In this document: positions 1-9,381 of the stretch, piece by piece | How the letters are laid out: each line of letters begins with the position of its first letter | Numbering within the stretch: position 1 is the stretch's first letter | Notes under the pieces: generated by a model | What the model was told of the DNA's origin: nothing | What the model saw: the letters and a program-made list of their open reading frames with translations, nothing else | The model's database searches: none | Origin: Labia minor | Lineage: Eukaryota > Arthropoda > Insecta > Dermaptera > Spongiphoridae | Direction of reading: 5' to 3' | Length of the DNA: 64,000 nucleotides | NCBI GenBank assembly: GCA_963082975.1 | Contig: OY720345.1 | Coordinates: forward strand, 26,482,611 to 26,546,610 | Program-made: the position numbers and the translations under genes

Positions 1-115
1 TATTTGGTCGCATTATTCTTAAAATGTAATATATATATAGATATTATATTTCACATAAGGGGAGGATCCATCCCTCCAAGTTTTTAATATTTTTAGACAG
101 TTGAGAATGGAGTCG

Positions 116-408
116 AACTAGTGAGATATCATCCTGATATGACCTGTATTTATCACGTCCCGTGATATAATTATTTTGTATATAATCATTTTTATTATCA
201 CACCCTGTGATACAGTTTAACTAGTGATATCATCCCGATATGACCTGGTATTTATCACGTCCCGTGATATAATTATTTTGTATATAATCATTTTTATCAC
301 ACCCTGTGATACAGTCGAACAAGTGATATCATCCTGATATAACCTATACTTATCACGTCCCGTGATATAATTATTTGTGTATAATCCTTTTCATCACACC
401 CTCTGATA
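116..408. repeat. three tandem ~100-bp repeats made of short palindromes
   Basis: Units start near 116, 219 and 318, so the spacing is 103 and 99 bases. Each unit carries two perfect short inverted repeats: TATCACG-tcc-CGTGATA and TATCACA-ccc-TGTGATA. In the third unit the second palindrome is damaged (the loop reads ccctc). Each unit also has an imperfect palindrome around GATATCATCC. No reading frame is conserved. The palindromes could form hairpins or bind a dimeric protein; this is inference. Confidence 0.9.
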
Positions 409-584
409 ATTATTTCTGCTAATTCCAGTGATAATAGTGAATTACATTTTCTTATTTTTCTATTTAAAATTTGTATATTTAATTTGTTAATTTTTATCTA
501 CTTAATTAAAGTAAATTAATGTGAACATTATTATTGTGTTTTCCCTTTTCCCTTAATTTTTCAACACACTTTTATACTTTGGGA

Positions 585-765
585 TATCCAAAGTTGGCGC
601 CCATCATTAACTTAACATAATTAACAATTCACGGTCATCGTGGGTCATTACAAGTGCCCAATAATTAGATCCCCTTATAAATTGGCACCCAACGTAAGAG
701 GATCGTCTACAAAGTGACCCCAACTTGAAACGATCATCCTTACAAAGTGGCAGCCCAACGTTTGG
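585..765 (+). repeat. iterated primer-binding-site-like boxes
   Basis: Five related boxes follow the pattern (T)ACAAA-(T)TGGCnCCCAACGT: near 589 (AAAGTTGGCGCCCATC), 647 (TTACAAGTGCCC), 675 (AAATTGGCACCCAACGT), 707 (ACAAAGTGACCCCAAC) and 738 (ACAAAGTGGCAGCCCAACGT). The intact element has the same kind of box twice at the end of its 5' LTR. The first two boxes are poor matches. Confidence 0.55.
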
Positions 766-845
766 CTCGATTAGTCTCTTTACACACTTACCTCACTTTG
801 ACGGGTAAGTGCGTGCCATGCAAACCTCTCACAAAAATATTCAAC

Positions 846-1634
846 TAATCGTTTTTTTATTCATACTTTCATATTTTTATTTCTCAATCCATGAATTAAG
901 TATTTGCTATAAAAATTTTGAATCCAAATAATTAATATTTAGAGCTACAGCGTCTCTCAAAAATGTTATTTAGAAAAATGGGCACGCACTTCATCGAACT
1001 TACCTTATTATATATTTATAAATATGTTTAAATATACTTGTTTAAAAATAATGAGATATCAATTAATTTAGTGCAAACTTTTTATTATTATTAATATTGA
1101 ATTTGTTATTATTATGAAATTAAATATATCGTTTAAATTATAAGTATTTTACACTCGTTATTAAGCAATAGAAATGGGTAAAGCCTTAAAATTATTTTTT
1201 TACAATTTTTATTAATTCTTATAATTACTTATTCTATTATTTATTATATTACTTATTTTATACTAGTATATTATATTATTATAAATTACCGATATGCAAT
1301 TTTACTTTTGAAAGAAATTTTTATTTTTAGAAATAATTGTTAAAAATAAATAAAAGATGATTTTAAGTATAGATAGGTGTCTATGTGTCTAATTTATGTA
1401 TAAGCCAATAGGAAGAGATAGGACTTAGGAAGTTAGAAATAATTCAACAAATAATAATTCATAGCTTCCTCTGTTCTGTCCATGGCGATTATCCCCGGAA
1501 ATTACCTGCCGGTTATTTTGATTTCATTTTAATAATCGTTTAAATAATATAAAAAAGAGATTAATAAATATTTATAATTCAATTAGAAACAAAACAATAC
1601 AAGTGTAATTTTTTAATTTTTAAAAATAAAATAA
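846..1634. other. AT-rich non-coding stretch
   Basis: This is A/T-dominated sequence with short homopolymer and ATTATT runs. A slightly less AT-rich patch lies at 1460-1515. No reading frame, TIR or repeat was recognised up to the retrotransposon target site. Confidence 0.6.
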
Positions 1635-1746
1635 AATTTGTAACGGATGTATATTTATTATATATATATGACAAAGTCACCCCAGGCGCTGTTGCATGAC
1701 TGAATGGCAACGTCTAGGGGATTCCGACGACGGTTGGTGACTTGGC

Positions 1747-1755
1747 ATTATATAG
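1747..1755 (+). promoter_or_regulatory. TATA-like box in the 5' LTR
   Basis: ATTATATAG lies about 110 bases into the LTR, followed by a CAGT sequence near 1758. It is repeated at 7482-7490 in the 3' LTR. The position suits the U3 promoter of the element. This is a motif reading only, and the region is AT-rich. Confidence 0.35.
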
Positions 1756-1826
1756 CCAGTATGATCTCCACGTTCTTTGTGTAAAGACGTGTTTTGATGA
1801 TCCTCCATGTTGGATGGATCCTTTGT

Positions 1827-1988
1827 GACTCCCATGGTGGAGAAGTAATATAATATTTCTTATAATTATACATTTTCTTTGACTCCCATGGTGGAGAAGT
1901 AATATAATATTTCTTATAATTATACATTTTCTTTGACTCCCATGGTGGAGAAGTAATATAATATTTCTTATAATTATACATTTTCTTT
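1827..1988. repeat. 3 x 54-bp tandem repeats in the 5' LTR
   Basis: Three near-identical units start at 1827, 1881 and 1935, each opening GACTCCCATGGTGGAGAAG. The period is a multiple of three, so all frames stay open and give repetitive spurious minus-strand frames. The position in U3 suggests an enhancer-type array. The same array is at 7562-7723. Confidence 0.95.
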
Positions 1989-2382
1989 TAAACAACCGTT
2001 TTTCAATTTAACTTAAACTACATCCTTATTGACCAGTCTCATTAAAATCTGCTTTACCTCTGAGTATAGCATGGCGCCCATTTAACCTTCATCTCTGCTG
2101 GACCATTGGAGGAAAGGTAGTTTGTTCTCTGCAGCTGCGGGTAATATTTTCCCCCTTCAAGAAGATATCCACCTGTTTACCTGTGGAGACCTTAAACTCC
2201 TTTTTTTCCCTCTCCACATAAGATCCAATTTTTTCCCTCTCCCATTTCCCCTCTTCTCTCTTCTATCACATTTTCCCTCCCTTCTCTCCCCCTTCTTCCC
2301 TCCTCCTTGTAAGGGGCCTGTTGGCATCCACTGTGGGCCTCCCCCCTTACAAATTGGCACCCAACGTGGGGCTCCCCTTACA

Positions 2383-2403
2383 AATTGACGCCCAACGTCG
2401 AGG
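2383..2403 (+). promoter_or_regulatory. probable tRNA primer-binding site
   Basis: AATTGACGCCCAACGTCGAGG begins directly after the 5' LTR, where minus-strand DNA synthesis is primed. It resembles the TGGCnCCCAACGT boxes common in this group. Its first four bases equal the AATT target duplication, which makes the LTR border ambiguous by up to four bases. The cognate tRNA was not identified. Confidence 0.55.
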
Positions 2404-2827
2404 CCTGTTTTCCCCACCCCTGTGAAGGCAATAAGTGATATTAGTGCAAATAATTTGTGAATATTAATCAACCATATGGTGACACTCGCCCTAAGGAACA
2501 ACCACACTTAAGTACATTTATATATATTTTTTTTTCTTTTGGTTTTAAAACCTATGATTTTTTTTTTATTTTTCTTTCTATTATTTATACTTTGTTTGAG
2601 AATTGAATTTTTTTTTTCTCTCTTTCTCAGTTACATTGACATTGTATTATTATTATTATTATTTTTTATTTTTACTTTCATTGTATTTATTTATTATTTA
2701 GTTATTAGGATTTATTTAATTTAATATTCAATTTATATATTTTTATTTTTATATTATAGTTTTTACATACAATTAATTAATTATTATAATTAGTAGTAAA
2801 ATATAGTATATAATTTATTGTTAAGAG
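2404..2827 (+). other. untranslated leader of the retrotransposon
   Basis: This lies between the PBS and the Gag-Pol start. It changes from mixed sequence to T-rich DNA (2525-2780). No conserved reading frame is seen; a packaging signal would be expected here but cannot be recognised. Confidence 0.6.
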
Positions 2828-5800
2828 ATGGCTTTCCTCACTAGAGCACGTAAGGAGGATTTAATAGTTTTGGCTGATGAATTGGGCATTGAAATTAATA
2901 ATTCAATGAAAATTATTCAAATTAAAGATGCTATATTAGCACATGATGATTTTGATGATGAGATAGCTCAGGGTATCCTCAATTCTATTGTAGAACAGAG
3001 AGTTGAAAGGCTAGAGTTAGAAAAAATTAGACTTAACTCACCTCATCAAAACCCTCCACCTGTAGGAGCCCCCTTTCCCCAAATAGATTTAGCCAATCGC
3101 CTCCCAAAACTTAATAAAAATGATGATATTAATTCATACTTAATGGTCTTTGAAAGACAGATGAATTTTTTTAAAATACCTCAAGAAAATTGGGTATCTT
3201 ATTTATCTACAACCCTCCCTTTAGACCTAGTAAGGTTGTTATATAGAGAATCGGATAAAAATTTAATGGATTTTAATTATATTAAAACCCTTTTGATGCA
3301 AAGATTTAAAATCACTAAAGAAAAGATGCGTCAATTATTTTACAACAGTAAAAAATGTCCCACTCACACGTGGACTGATTTCTATCATAGCTTATTGGTT
3401 CATTTTGAATCATGGATAAAGGAATTGAATATCAATAACTTCGAGGCATTAAAGGATTTAATTATTACAAATCAATTAAAAACTCATGTGTCATCACAAT
3501 GTCGTGAGCACTTTTTAGATGAATGGGAAACATTACATAAGCCTCTTGAATTAATAAAAAAACTTGAAAATTATGACAACCTCCGAAATACGGATGGCAA
3601 AATTATAAATAAAGTAGCCCCCCGTGGCACTGATACCGTTTCTATGGAGAAACCTTTTAAAAATGTAAAAAAATGTTATGGATGTGGGAAAATAGGTACT
3701 ATTAAGCCCAAATGCACTGATTGCAATCCCCAATTAAAAACTAATAAAGTAGATCCTACTTTTAATTTTAGTAATACTATCAAAATATCTTCAAATGAAC
3801 AAAAAGGATTTCTCCCTCTCCTCCCCATTCAAATAGGCGATGCCACGGGTACGGCATGTGCTGACTCTGGTGCCTCTCATTCCATAGGGAGTGAAAAATT
3901 ATATAATATTTTAAAAAATAAAAATGTTACATTTTATAATAAATCAGTAACTATTAGTTTAGCTGATGGCTCTAGCCAAGAGCATCAAGTAGATTTAATT
4001 GAATTACCTATAAATATTAAAAATAAAATAGTGCCCACCAGGCTGATGTTTTTTCAAAATCAAAAAATCCCGAGAACTTTATTGGGAAATGATTTTTTAA
4101 AACAGGCAAGATTAATTATTGATCTTTGCTCTAACCAGTGGTATTTTAATAATGGAAAGAAATTAAAATACCCCTTTGAGAAAGAGGAACCACTTATCGC
4201 CTCTGAACCTCACAAAATTAATTATTTATCGGATATTTTAAGTAATAACAAGATTTTAAACGTCTCTCAAAGGCAAAAATTGAATTCTCTATTAAACGAA
4301 TTCAATGATATCTTTACTGCAGGGGGAGAGCCTACACCCTTTGGTGAGCACCGAATTAACATAGGTGATAATGCCCCAGTGGCTGGACCGCCATATAGAA
4401 TCTCTCCTGTCAAAAAAGAAATTTTACGTAAAGAACTAAATAAATTACTCGCTGATGGAGTAATAGAGGAGTGTGAGTCACCATTCGCATCTCCCGTTGT
4501 CCTTGTAGAAAAATCCAATGGAGATCCTCGACTTTGTGTCGATTATAGGAAATTGAATGCCATTACTGTATCGGACACTTACCCGTTACCTAGGCTTGAG
4601 GACCTATTGCATGAGGCTGGAAATTTCCCTTATATGACAACTTTGGATTTGAAGGCTGGATATCATCAGGTATCAGTTCATCCTGATGACAGGCACAAAA
4701 CTGCCTTCGTGTGTACATTCGGTACTTATCTTTTTAATCGAATGCCCTTCGGATTGAAAAACGCTCCGGCTACTTTCCAGCGTCTTATGGATAGATTCAA
4801 AAGGAGCCTCCCAGATATTAGATTGTTGGTTTACTTAGATGACCTTATAATCCTTTCCTCTACATTTGAAGATCATCTAGAAGATCTAAAAAGGGTGTTT
4901 GCAGCCCTTGGAAAATATAAACTAAAGGTAAATCCTCACAAGTGTAAAATTGCTTGTGAGAAAGTAAAATATTTAGGCCATTGGTTAACACCAAATGGGA
5001 TTGAAATTGATGCTGATAAGGTATCGGCTATTAATAATTTACCGTCACCTAAAAATCTTAAACAATTGCAATCTTTTATACAAACTTGCTCTTGGTATAG
5101 GAGATATATTCCTAAATTTTCTGGAATTGCTTTGCCGTTAACTCGTCTAACAAAAAAGAATGTTCGATGGCAATGGGGTGAAGATGAGAATAATTCCTTC
5201 TTAACCTTAAAGAAATGTCTCACCTCTGCACCTATTTTAGTATCAGCGGATCATACTAAACCATTTATTATCAAGACGGATGCGAGCAACTACGCTTTAG
5301 GAGCAGTTTTACTTCAAGGAGAAAAGGAAAATGAGCACCCTATTGAATTCGCCAGTAGAACCCTTCTTCCGGCCGAAATAAATTATACCACTACTGAGAA
5401 AGAAGCTCTTGCAGTAGTATGGGCCTTAAAAAAATTTCGAGGGTATATTGAAAACTCTGAAATTATTGTTTGTACTGACCATCAGCCTCTACGCTGGTTA
5501 ATGAATTTAAAAGCTCCAACTGGACGTCTTGCTCGATGGGCTTTAGAAATTCAGGCTTATAAAATAAAAATAAATTATATCCCTGGCCGTACAAATGCTG
5601 TTGCGGACCTACTTTCGCGTTCTACTAATGATATAAATAATCATATTGATTCATTCCAATATAATCACATTTATGTGGAGTTCCCTCACTCCACCCCTCA
5701 AGAAATCAGGGAAGCACAGTTAAAGGATAATGAATTGTCAACTATTATTAATGAACTGGAAGCTACCGACAAAGGTGTTAATTATGTTAATTGGTCTGAT

Positions 5801-7024
5801 AAAGGCTATTTGATGGACCAAGGCATCCTCTATAGGTATTCGCCCTCCTCTGATGGAGAAGAGGCGCAATTGGTCATCCCTATAGAAGAAAGGGATAATA
5901 TATTAAAAGAATTTCATGATGCTCCTACAGCTGGTCATTATGGAGCTGAAGGTACATATTCAAAAATATCCCAAAGATATTATTGGAATAATATGCGTGG
6001 ATATATTGCCAAATATATAAAGAATTGTGTTGACTGTCAACGCTATAAAGCTTCAAACCAAAAGCCTTCTGGTTTACTTAGGACACCTGTACAGTCACAA
6101 CGTTATGAATCACTAGCTATTGATCTTTTTGGTCCATTACCGGAATCTCAAAAAGGGAACCGATGGATTCTCATAGTGGAAGATTTAACCACCAAATGGG
6201 TTGAACTATTTCCTTTGAAAACGGCCAATGCTAAAGATTGTGCCATTATCTTAATGGAAGAGATTATTCTCAGATATGGTATCCCTAGGCGTATAATTTC
6301 CGATAATGGAACCCAGTTCATAAGTGCTGTAATGCAACAGCTGTGTGGATTATTAGACATATCACAAAATTTTACCCCCCTATATCATCCACAGGCGAAT
6401 CCGGTGGAACGGAAAAATCGGGATCTAAAAACTCGTTTGGCAATCTTAGTAAAAGATAGACATAATATGTGGGATGAAAAACTCCCCATGATCCGTTTTG
6501 CCATGAATAGCACCAAAAACGATACGACCGGATATACAGCTGCATTCCTACAGTTTGGCAGGGAGATGAGAACACCGCTAGATATAAAAAAGGACATTAG
6601 ACAGGTGATTTACAATGACAACTTCGTCCCAGAAATCACCCCTTATCTAAAGAGATTCGCAAATAATTTGAAATTTATAAATGAAAGAATCGAATCTAAG
6701 CAATTAAAAAATAAGAATTACAATGATAAAAAACACCAACAAGGTCCTATTTATAAATTAAATGACAAAGTATGGGTTAATACTCATTATTTGAGTGATA
6801 AGAAAAAAGGCATCACTGCCAAATTTGCTCCTAAGAGAGATGGGCCCTATAAAATAATAAAAATTGTTTCTCCCGTATCATACACTGTGGCAGCACTAGA
6901 TGATCCTAATACCCCTTTAGGTACCTATCATACTTCTATGTTGACCCCATGTCGTTTAGATAATATAAACCCAATTAGAACAATTAAAAAGAGAGGTCGA
7001 CCTCGAAAGGGTGACTCTAATTAA
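2828..7024 (+). CDS. Gag-Pol polyprotein of the Ty3/gypsy element
   Basis: One uninterrupted frame of 1398 residues encodes the particle and replication proteins. The Gag-like part is about residues 1-300 and ends in a zinc-knuckle-like cluster with Cys283, 286, 296 and 299. In the usual CX2CX4HX4C spacing the histidine position is Thr291, but the cysteines also fit CX2CX9CX2C. A retropepsin protease follows, with its DSGA motif at 346-349. Reverse transcriptase has Asp607 and YLDD at 669-672. RNase H has Asp818, Glu859, Asp884 and Asp927. Integrase has a zinc finger (His1030, His1037, Cys1067, Cys1070) and a catalytic triad Asp1099, Asp1159, Glu1194 with 34 residues between the last two. A GPY module starts at 1339, and RGRP (1389-1392) near the end is an AT-hook-like core. 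The start is the first ATG after an AT-rich leader. No gag/pol frameshift is needed, so Gag:Pol balance must be set another way. All key catalytic residues are present. Confidence 0.97.
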   Translation: MAFLTRARKEDLIVLADELGIEINNSMKIIQIKDAILAHDDFDDEIAQGILNSIVEQRVERLELEKIRLNSPHQNPPPVGAPFPQIDLANRLPKLNKNDDINSYLMVFERQMNFFKIPQENWVSYLSTTLPLDLVRLLYRESDKNLMDFNYIKTLLMQRFKITKEKMRQLFYNSKKCPTHTWTDFYHSLLVHFESWIKELNINNFEALKDLIITNQLKTHVSSQCREHFLDEWETLHKPLELIKKLENYDNLRNTDGKIINKVAPRGTDTVSMEKPFKNVKKCYGCGKIGTIKPKCTDCNPQLKTNKVDPTFNFSNTIKISSNEQKGFLPLLPIQIGDATGTACADSGASHSIGSEKLYNILKNKNVTFYNKSVTISLADGSSQEHQVDLIELPINIKNKIVPTRLMFFQNQKIPRTLLGNDFLKQARLIIDLCSNQWYFNNGKKLKYPFEKEEPLIASEPHKINYLSDILSNNKILNVSQRQKLNSLLNEFNDIFTAGGEPTPFGEHRINIGDNAPVAGPPYRISPVKKEILRKELNKLLADGVIEECESPFASPVVLVEKSNGDPRLCVDYRKLNAITVSDTYPLPRLEDLLHEAGNFPYMTTLDLKAGYHQVSVHPDDRHKTAFVCTFGTYLFNRMPFGLKNAPATFQRLMDRFKRSLPDIRLLVYLDDLIILSSTFEDHLEDLKRVFAALGKYKLKVNPHKCKIACEKVKYLGHWLTPNGIEIDADKVSAINNLPSPKNLKQLQSFIQTCSWYRRYIPKFSGIALPLTRLTKKNVRWQWGEDENNSFLTLKKCLTSAPILVSADHTKPFIIKTDASNYALGAVLLQGEKENEHPIEFASRTLLPAEINYTTTEKEALAVVWALKKFRGYIENSEIIVCTDHQPLRWLMNLKAPTGRLARWALEIQAYKIKINYIPGRTNAVADLLSRSTNDINNHIDSFQYNHIYVEFPHSTPQEIREAQLKDNELSTIINELEATDKGVNYVNWSDKGYLMDQGILYRYSPSSDGEEAQLVIPIEERDNILKEFHDAPTAGHYGAEGTYSKISQRYYWNNMRGYIAKYIKNCVDCQRYKASNQKPSGLLRTPVQSQRYESLAIDLFGPLPESQKGNRWILIVEDLTTKWVELFPLKTANAKDCAIILMEEIILRYGIPRRIISDNGTQFISAVMQQLCGLLDISQNFTPLYHPQANPVERKNRDLKTRLAILVKDRHNMWDEKLPMIRFAMNSTKNDTTGYTAAFLQFGREMRTPLDIKKDIRQVIYNDNFVPEITPYLKRFANNLKFINERIESKQLKNKNYNDKKHQQGPIYKLNDKVWVNTHYLSDKKKGITAKFAPKRDGPYKIIKIVSPVSYTVAALDDPNTPLGTYHTSMLTPCRLDNINPIRTIKKRGRPRKGDSN

Positions 7025-7310
7025 TTATTAAGAACTATTGTATATTTTTCTTTGATTTTTGTGAACTTTTTTATATTATTAATTGTTTAATTAATTATTA
7101 AGATTATTGTATATTTTTCTTTGATTTTTGTGAACTTTTTTATATTATTAATTGTTTAATTAATTATTAAGATTATTGTATATTTTTCTTTGATTTTTGT
7201 GAACTTTTTTTTTATATTATTAATTGTTTAGTTAAGTATTAAGAATTATTATATCCTTTTCTTTAATCTTTATGAATTATTTTTTTTTTTTTTGTATTAT
7301 TAAATATTGT
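7022..7310 (+). repeat. ~70-bp tandem repeats after the pol stop codon
   Basis: Units begin near 7022, 7092, 7161 and 7233, each around TAATTATTAAGA(a)TATTGTAT. The first three are almost identical and the fourth is degenerate with a T-run. They fill the space between the Gag-Pol stop and the polypurine tract and show no coding frame. Confidence 0.9.
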
Positions 7311-7361
7311 TTTTCGCTTTTCTCTTTTTCTGACTCCTTCGTTGGGACTTCTTCAGGAGTC

Positions 7362-7373
7362 AGAGGGGGAGGA
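7362..7373 (+). promoter_or_regulatory. polypurine tract
   Basis: AGAGGGGGAGGA lies immediately before the TG of the 3' LTR, the expected place for the plus-strand primer. Confidence 0.9.
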
Positions 7374-8117
7374 TGTAACGGATGTATATTTATTATATAT
7401 ATATGACAAAGTCACCCCAGGCGCTGTTGCATGACTGAATGGCAACGTCTAGGGGATTCCGACGACGGTTGGTGACTTGGCATTATATAGCCAGTATGAT
7501 CTCCACGTTCTTTGTGTAAAGACGTGTTTTGATGATCCTCCATGTTGGATGGATCCTTTGTGACTCCCATGGTGGAGAAGTAATATAATATTTCTTATAA
7601 TTATACATTTTCTTTGACTCCCATGGTGGAGAAGTAATATAATATTTCTTATAATTATACATTTTCTTTGACTCCCATGGTGGAGAAGTAATATAATATT
7701 TCTTATAATTATACATTTTCTTTTAAACAACCGTTTTTCAATTTAACTTAAACTACATCCTTATTGACCAGTCTCATTAAAATCTGCTTTACCTCTGAGT
7801 ATAGCATGGCGCCCATTTAACCTTCATCTCTGCTGGACCATTGGAGGAAAGGTAGTTTGTTCTCTGCAGCTGCGGGTAATATTTTCCCCCTTCAAGAAGA
7901 TATCCACCTGTTTACCTGTGGAGACCTTAAACTCCTTTTTTTCCCTCTCCACATAAGATCCAATTTTTTCCCTCTCCCATTTCCCCTCTTCTCTCTTCTA
8001 TCACATTTTCCCTCCCTTCTCTCCCCCTTCTTCCCTCCTCCTTGTAAGGGGCCTGTTGGCATCCACTGTGGGCCTCCCCCCTTACAAATTGGCACCCAAC
8101 GTGGGGCTCCCCTTACA
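7374..8117 (+). repeat. 3' LTR of the Ty3/gypsy element
   Basis: The same 744-bp sequence as the 5' LTR, offset by exactly 5735 bases throughout, including the 54-bp array at 7562-7723. AATT follows at 8118-8121. Confidence 0.96.
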
Positions 8118-8121
8118 AATT

Positions 8122-8751
8122 ATTATTTTTAGGAGCATTGAACAGATTGAATTGAATATATATATATATATATATAGACATGAATAATAATAAATGAATT
8201 ATATTGTATGAAAAAAAGGAACATTATGTTTTATATTTATTATATTTATATATTTATTGATGATTTTGATTCTCTGAGAAGTAAAAAAAACGATGCAATT
8301 AAAGGAGGATAGGTCTATTTGGGAATTTTACTTAATATATGTATATTAAGGCAACCATATTAGTTCAGTAAATTTCTTTATTTGAAAATAATTTCATTTT
8401 TTTTTTTTTACAGATACTTTTATGTAAATCCCATACGATATATTACAATCAATTTATTTATAATTTAATTTTACTTTATAATTCTAAAATAATTCATTTG
8501 CTTTTATTAGTTTAATATTTGAAAAATAATATACTTATATTTAATATTAAATAATATTTACAAATAAGATTTGTTTTAAGTTTAAATTAAATATCATTTG
8601 AAGTTTGTAGTTGTATTGTTGTTCTCATCATTCAATATACAAAAACGATGAAGGAAAGGTGCATATTATCTACATGAAAATAGAATATTAAGAAGATTAA
8701 TTAATCATTTAGACCCCTCGAAACACCCACATTCTCGTGGTCATCGTGATC
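8122..8751. other. AT-rich spacer
   Basis: A/T-rich sequence with a TA run (8156-8174) and a T-run near 8396. No gene or repeat family was recognised. Confidence 0.6.
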
Positions 8752-8759
8752 ATTTAGAG

Positions 8760-9041
8760 CAGAGGTTCCCAAAGTGGTCTATATCGACCCATAGGGGTCT
8801 TTGGCAACATGAAAAGGGCCTACGGCAGCGAATAACAAATTTGGGGGTCCATGAAATGTGTTTTCCCGGCTCTAAAAAAAGGTAAATTATTTTTCCGACA
8901 TGGCTCTTAAAATATTTTGATTTTTCCTTAAAAAAAAGGGTAAAAATTTTTTTATAAAAAATCAAAATCAATTTAGGAGGTTACCCAAAACCGAAAAACA
9001 TGGCAAGGGGTCTACGAAACAAAAAAGTTTGGGAATCTATG
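8760..9041. mobile_element. hAT-type miniature element (282 bp) with 8-bp TSD
   Basis: The left end CAGAGGTTCCCAAA is matched in reverse by TTTGGGAATCTATG at the right end (two or three mismatches). The direct repeat ATTTAGAG lies on both sides (8752-8759, 9042-9049). Eight-base duplications and CAGnGnTTCCCAAA termini are typical of hAT transposons. No transposase is present, so mobilisation would need one from elsewhere. Confidence 0.9.
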
Positions 9042-9128
9042 ATTTAGAGGATGGAATGGGATATGATAAGTGAATGTTTGTTCAATTGTGATAGTTATAA
9101 ATAAAAAGTCAATCATACAATAAGGTAC

Positions 9129-9190
9129 TTCACATTGACCCTGATATAACGAACTGGTCCCTTGAAGTTCGTTATAACGAGAGTTTACTG
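9129..9190 (-). mobile_element. solitary pogo/Tigger-like terminal repeat
   Basis: Read on the minus strand, the segment begins CAGTAAACTCTCGTTATAAC after TA, and contains two phased copies of GTTATA-cGAAC separated by GGGACC. This resembles pogo/Tigger-type ends. The opposite end was not found, so this is a fragment. Confidence 0.5.
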
Positions 9191-9381
9191 TATACGGTGC
9201 TATATTAATTGATAAATTTGAAATTTTTTACTTTTTAATATATTATTAATATAAATAGATAATAATTATGGCAACAGGTGAATATAAAAATCATAATATA
9301 ACTTAAACGATATGACATTTTAATTTATAATTTTAACAATATAATTTATTAAATAATTAAGATGAGATATATATGAGTTAC

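Larger units (their letters stand above)
71..765 (+). repeat. possible decayed LTR of a Ty3/gypsy relative
   Basis: A purine run (AAGGGGAGGA, about 57-70) sits just before this stretch, like the polypurine tract before the 3' LTR of the intact element. The stretch ends in several primer-binding-site-like boxes. This layout (purine tract, several hundred bases, PBS-like boxes) suggests an old LTR edge. No clear TG...CA ends or target duplication were found, and no coding remnant flanks it. It could also be an unrelated satellite-like region. Confidence 0.33.
1639..2382 (+). repeat. 5' LTR of the Ty3/gypsy element
   Basis: The LTR starts TGTAACGG and ends CCCCTTACA. It contains a TATA-like box near 1747, three 54-bp tandem repeats (1827-1988) and a long pyrimidine-rich tract (about 2205-2310). 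Near its end, CTTACAAATTGGCACCCAAC (2346-2365) almost repeats the LTR/PBS junction 31 bases later (2377). The repeat suggests that an ancestral PBS was captured into the LTR. Confidence 0.96.
1639..8117 (+). mobile_element. complete Ty3/gypsy LTR retrotransposon, 6479 bp
   Basis: The element has two 744-bp LTRs (TG...CA ends), a PBS-like sequence, one long Gag-Pol frame, and a polypurine tract directly before the 3' LTR. The 4-bp direct repeat AATT lies on both sides (1635-1638 and 8118-8121), which I read as the target duplication. The two LTRs show no difference on visual comparison, so insertion was recent. Domain order protease, RT, RNase H, integrase is that of Ty3/gypsy (Metaviridae-type) elements. 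There is no env-like frame between pol and the 3' LTR. Confidence 0.97.

Noticed and set aside
1827..1988. Repeat array resembling a CRISPR array
   Set aside because: Units are contiguous 54-bp tandem copies without unique spacers, in a eukaryotic LTR.
1714..1995. Minus-strand open frame of 93 codons (and its twin at 7449-7730)
   Set aside because: It is made of the 54-bp LTR tandem repeats, whose length is a multiple of three; it has no protein-like content.
2122..2507. Open frames on both strands at the LTR end and leader
   Set aside because: They come from the pyrimidine-rich tract; the frames cross the LTR border and differ between the two LTR contexts.
7025..7373. Possible env-like gene after pol
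   Set aside because: The space is only about 350 bases and is filled with AT-rich tandem repeats.
8118..8122. 5-bp target duplication for the Ty3/gypsy element
   Set aside because: The flanks share only AATT when the LTR is given TG...CA ends; a 5-bp match requires an LTR without the terminal A.
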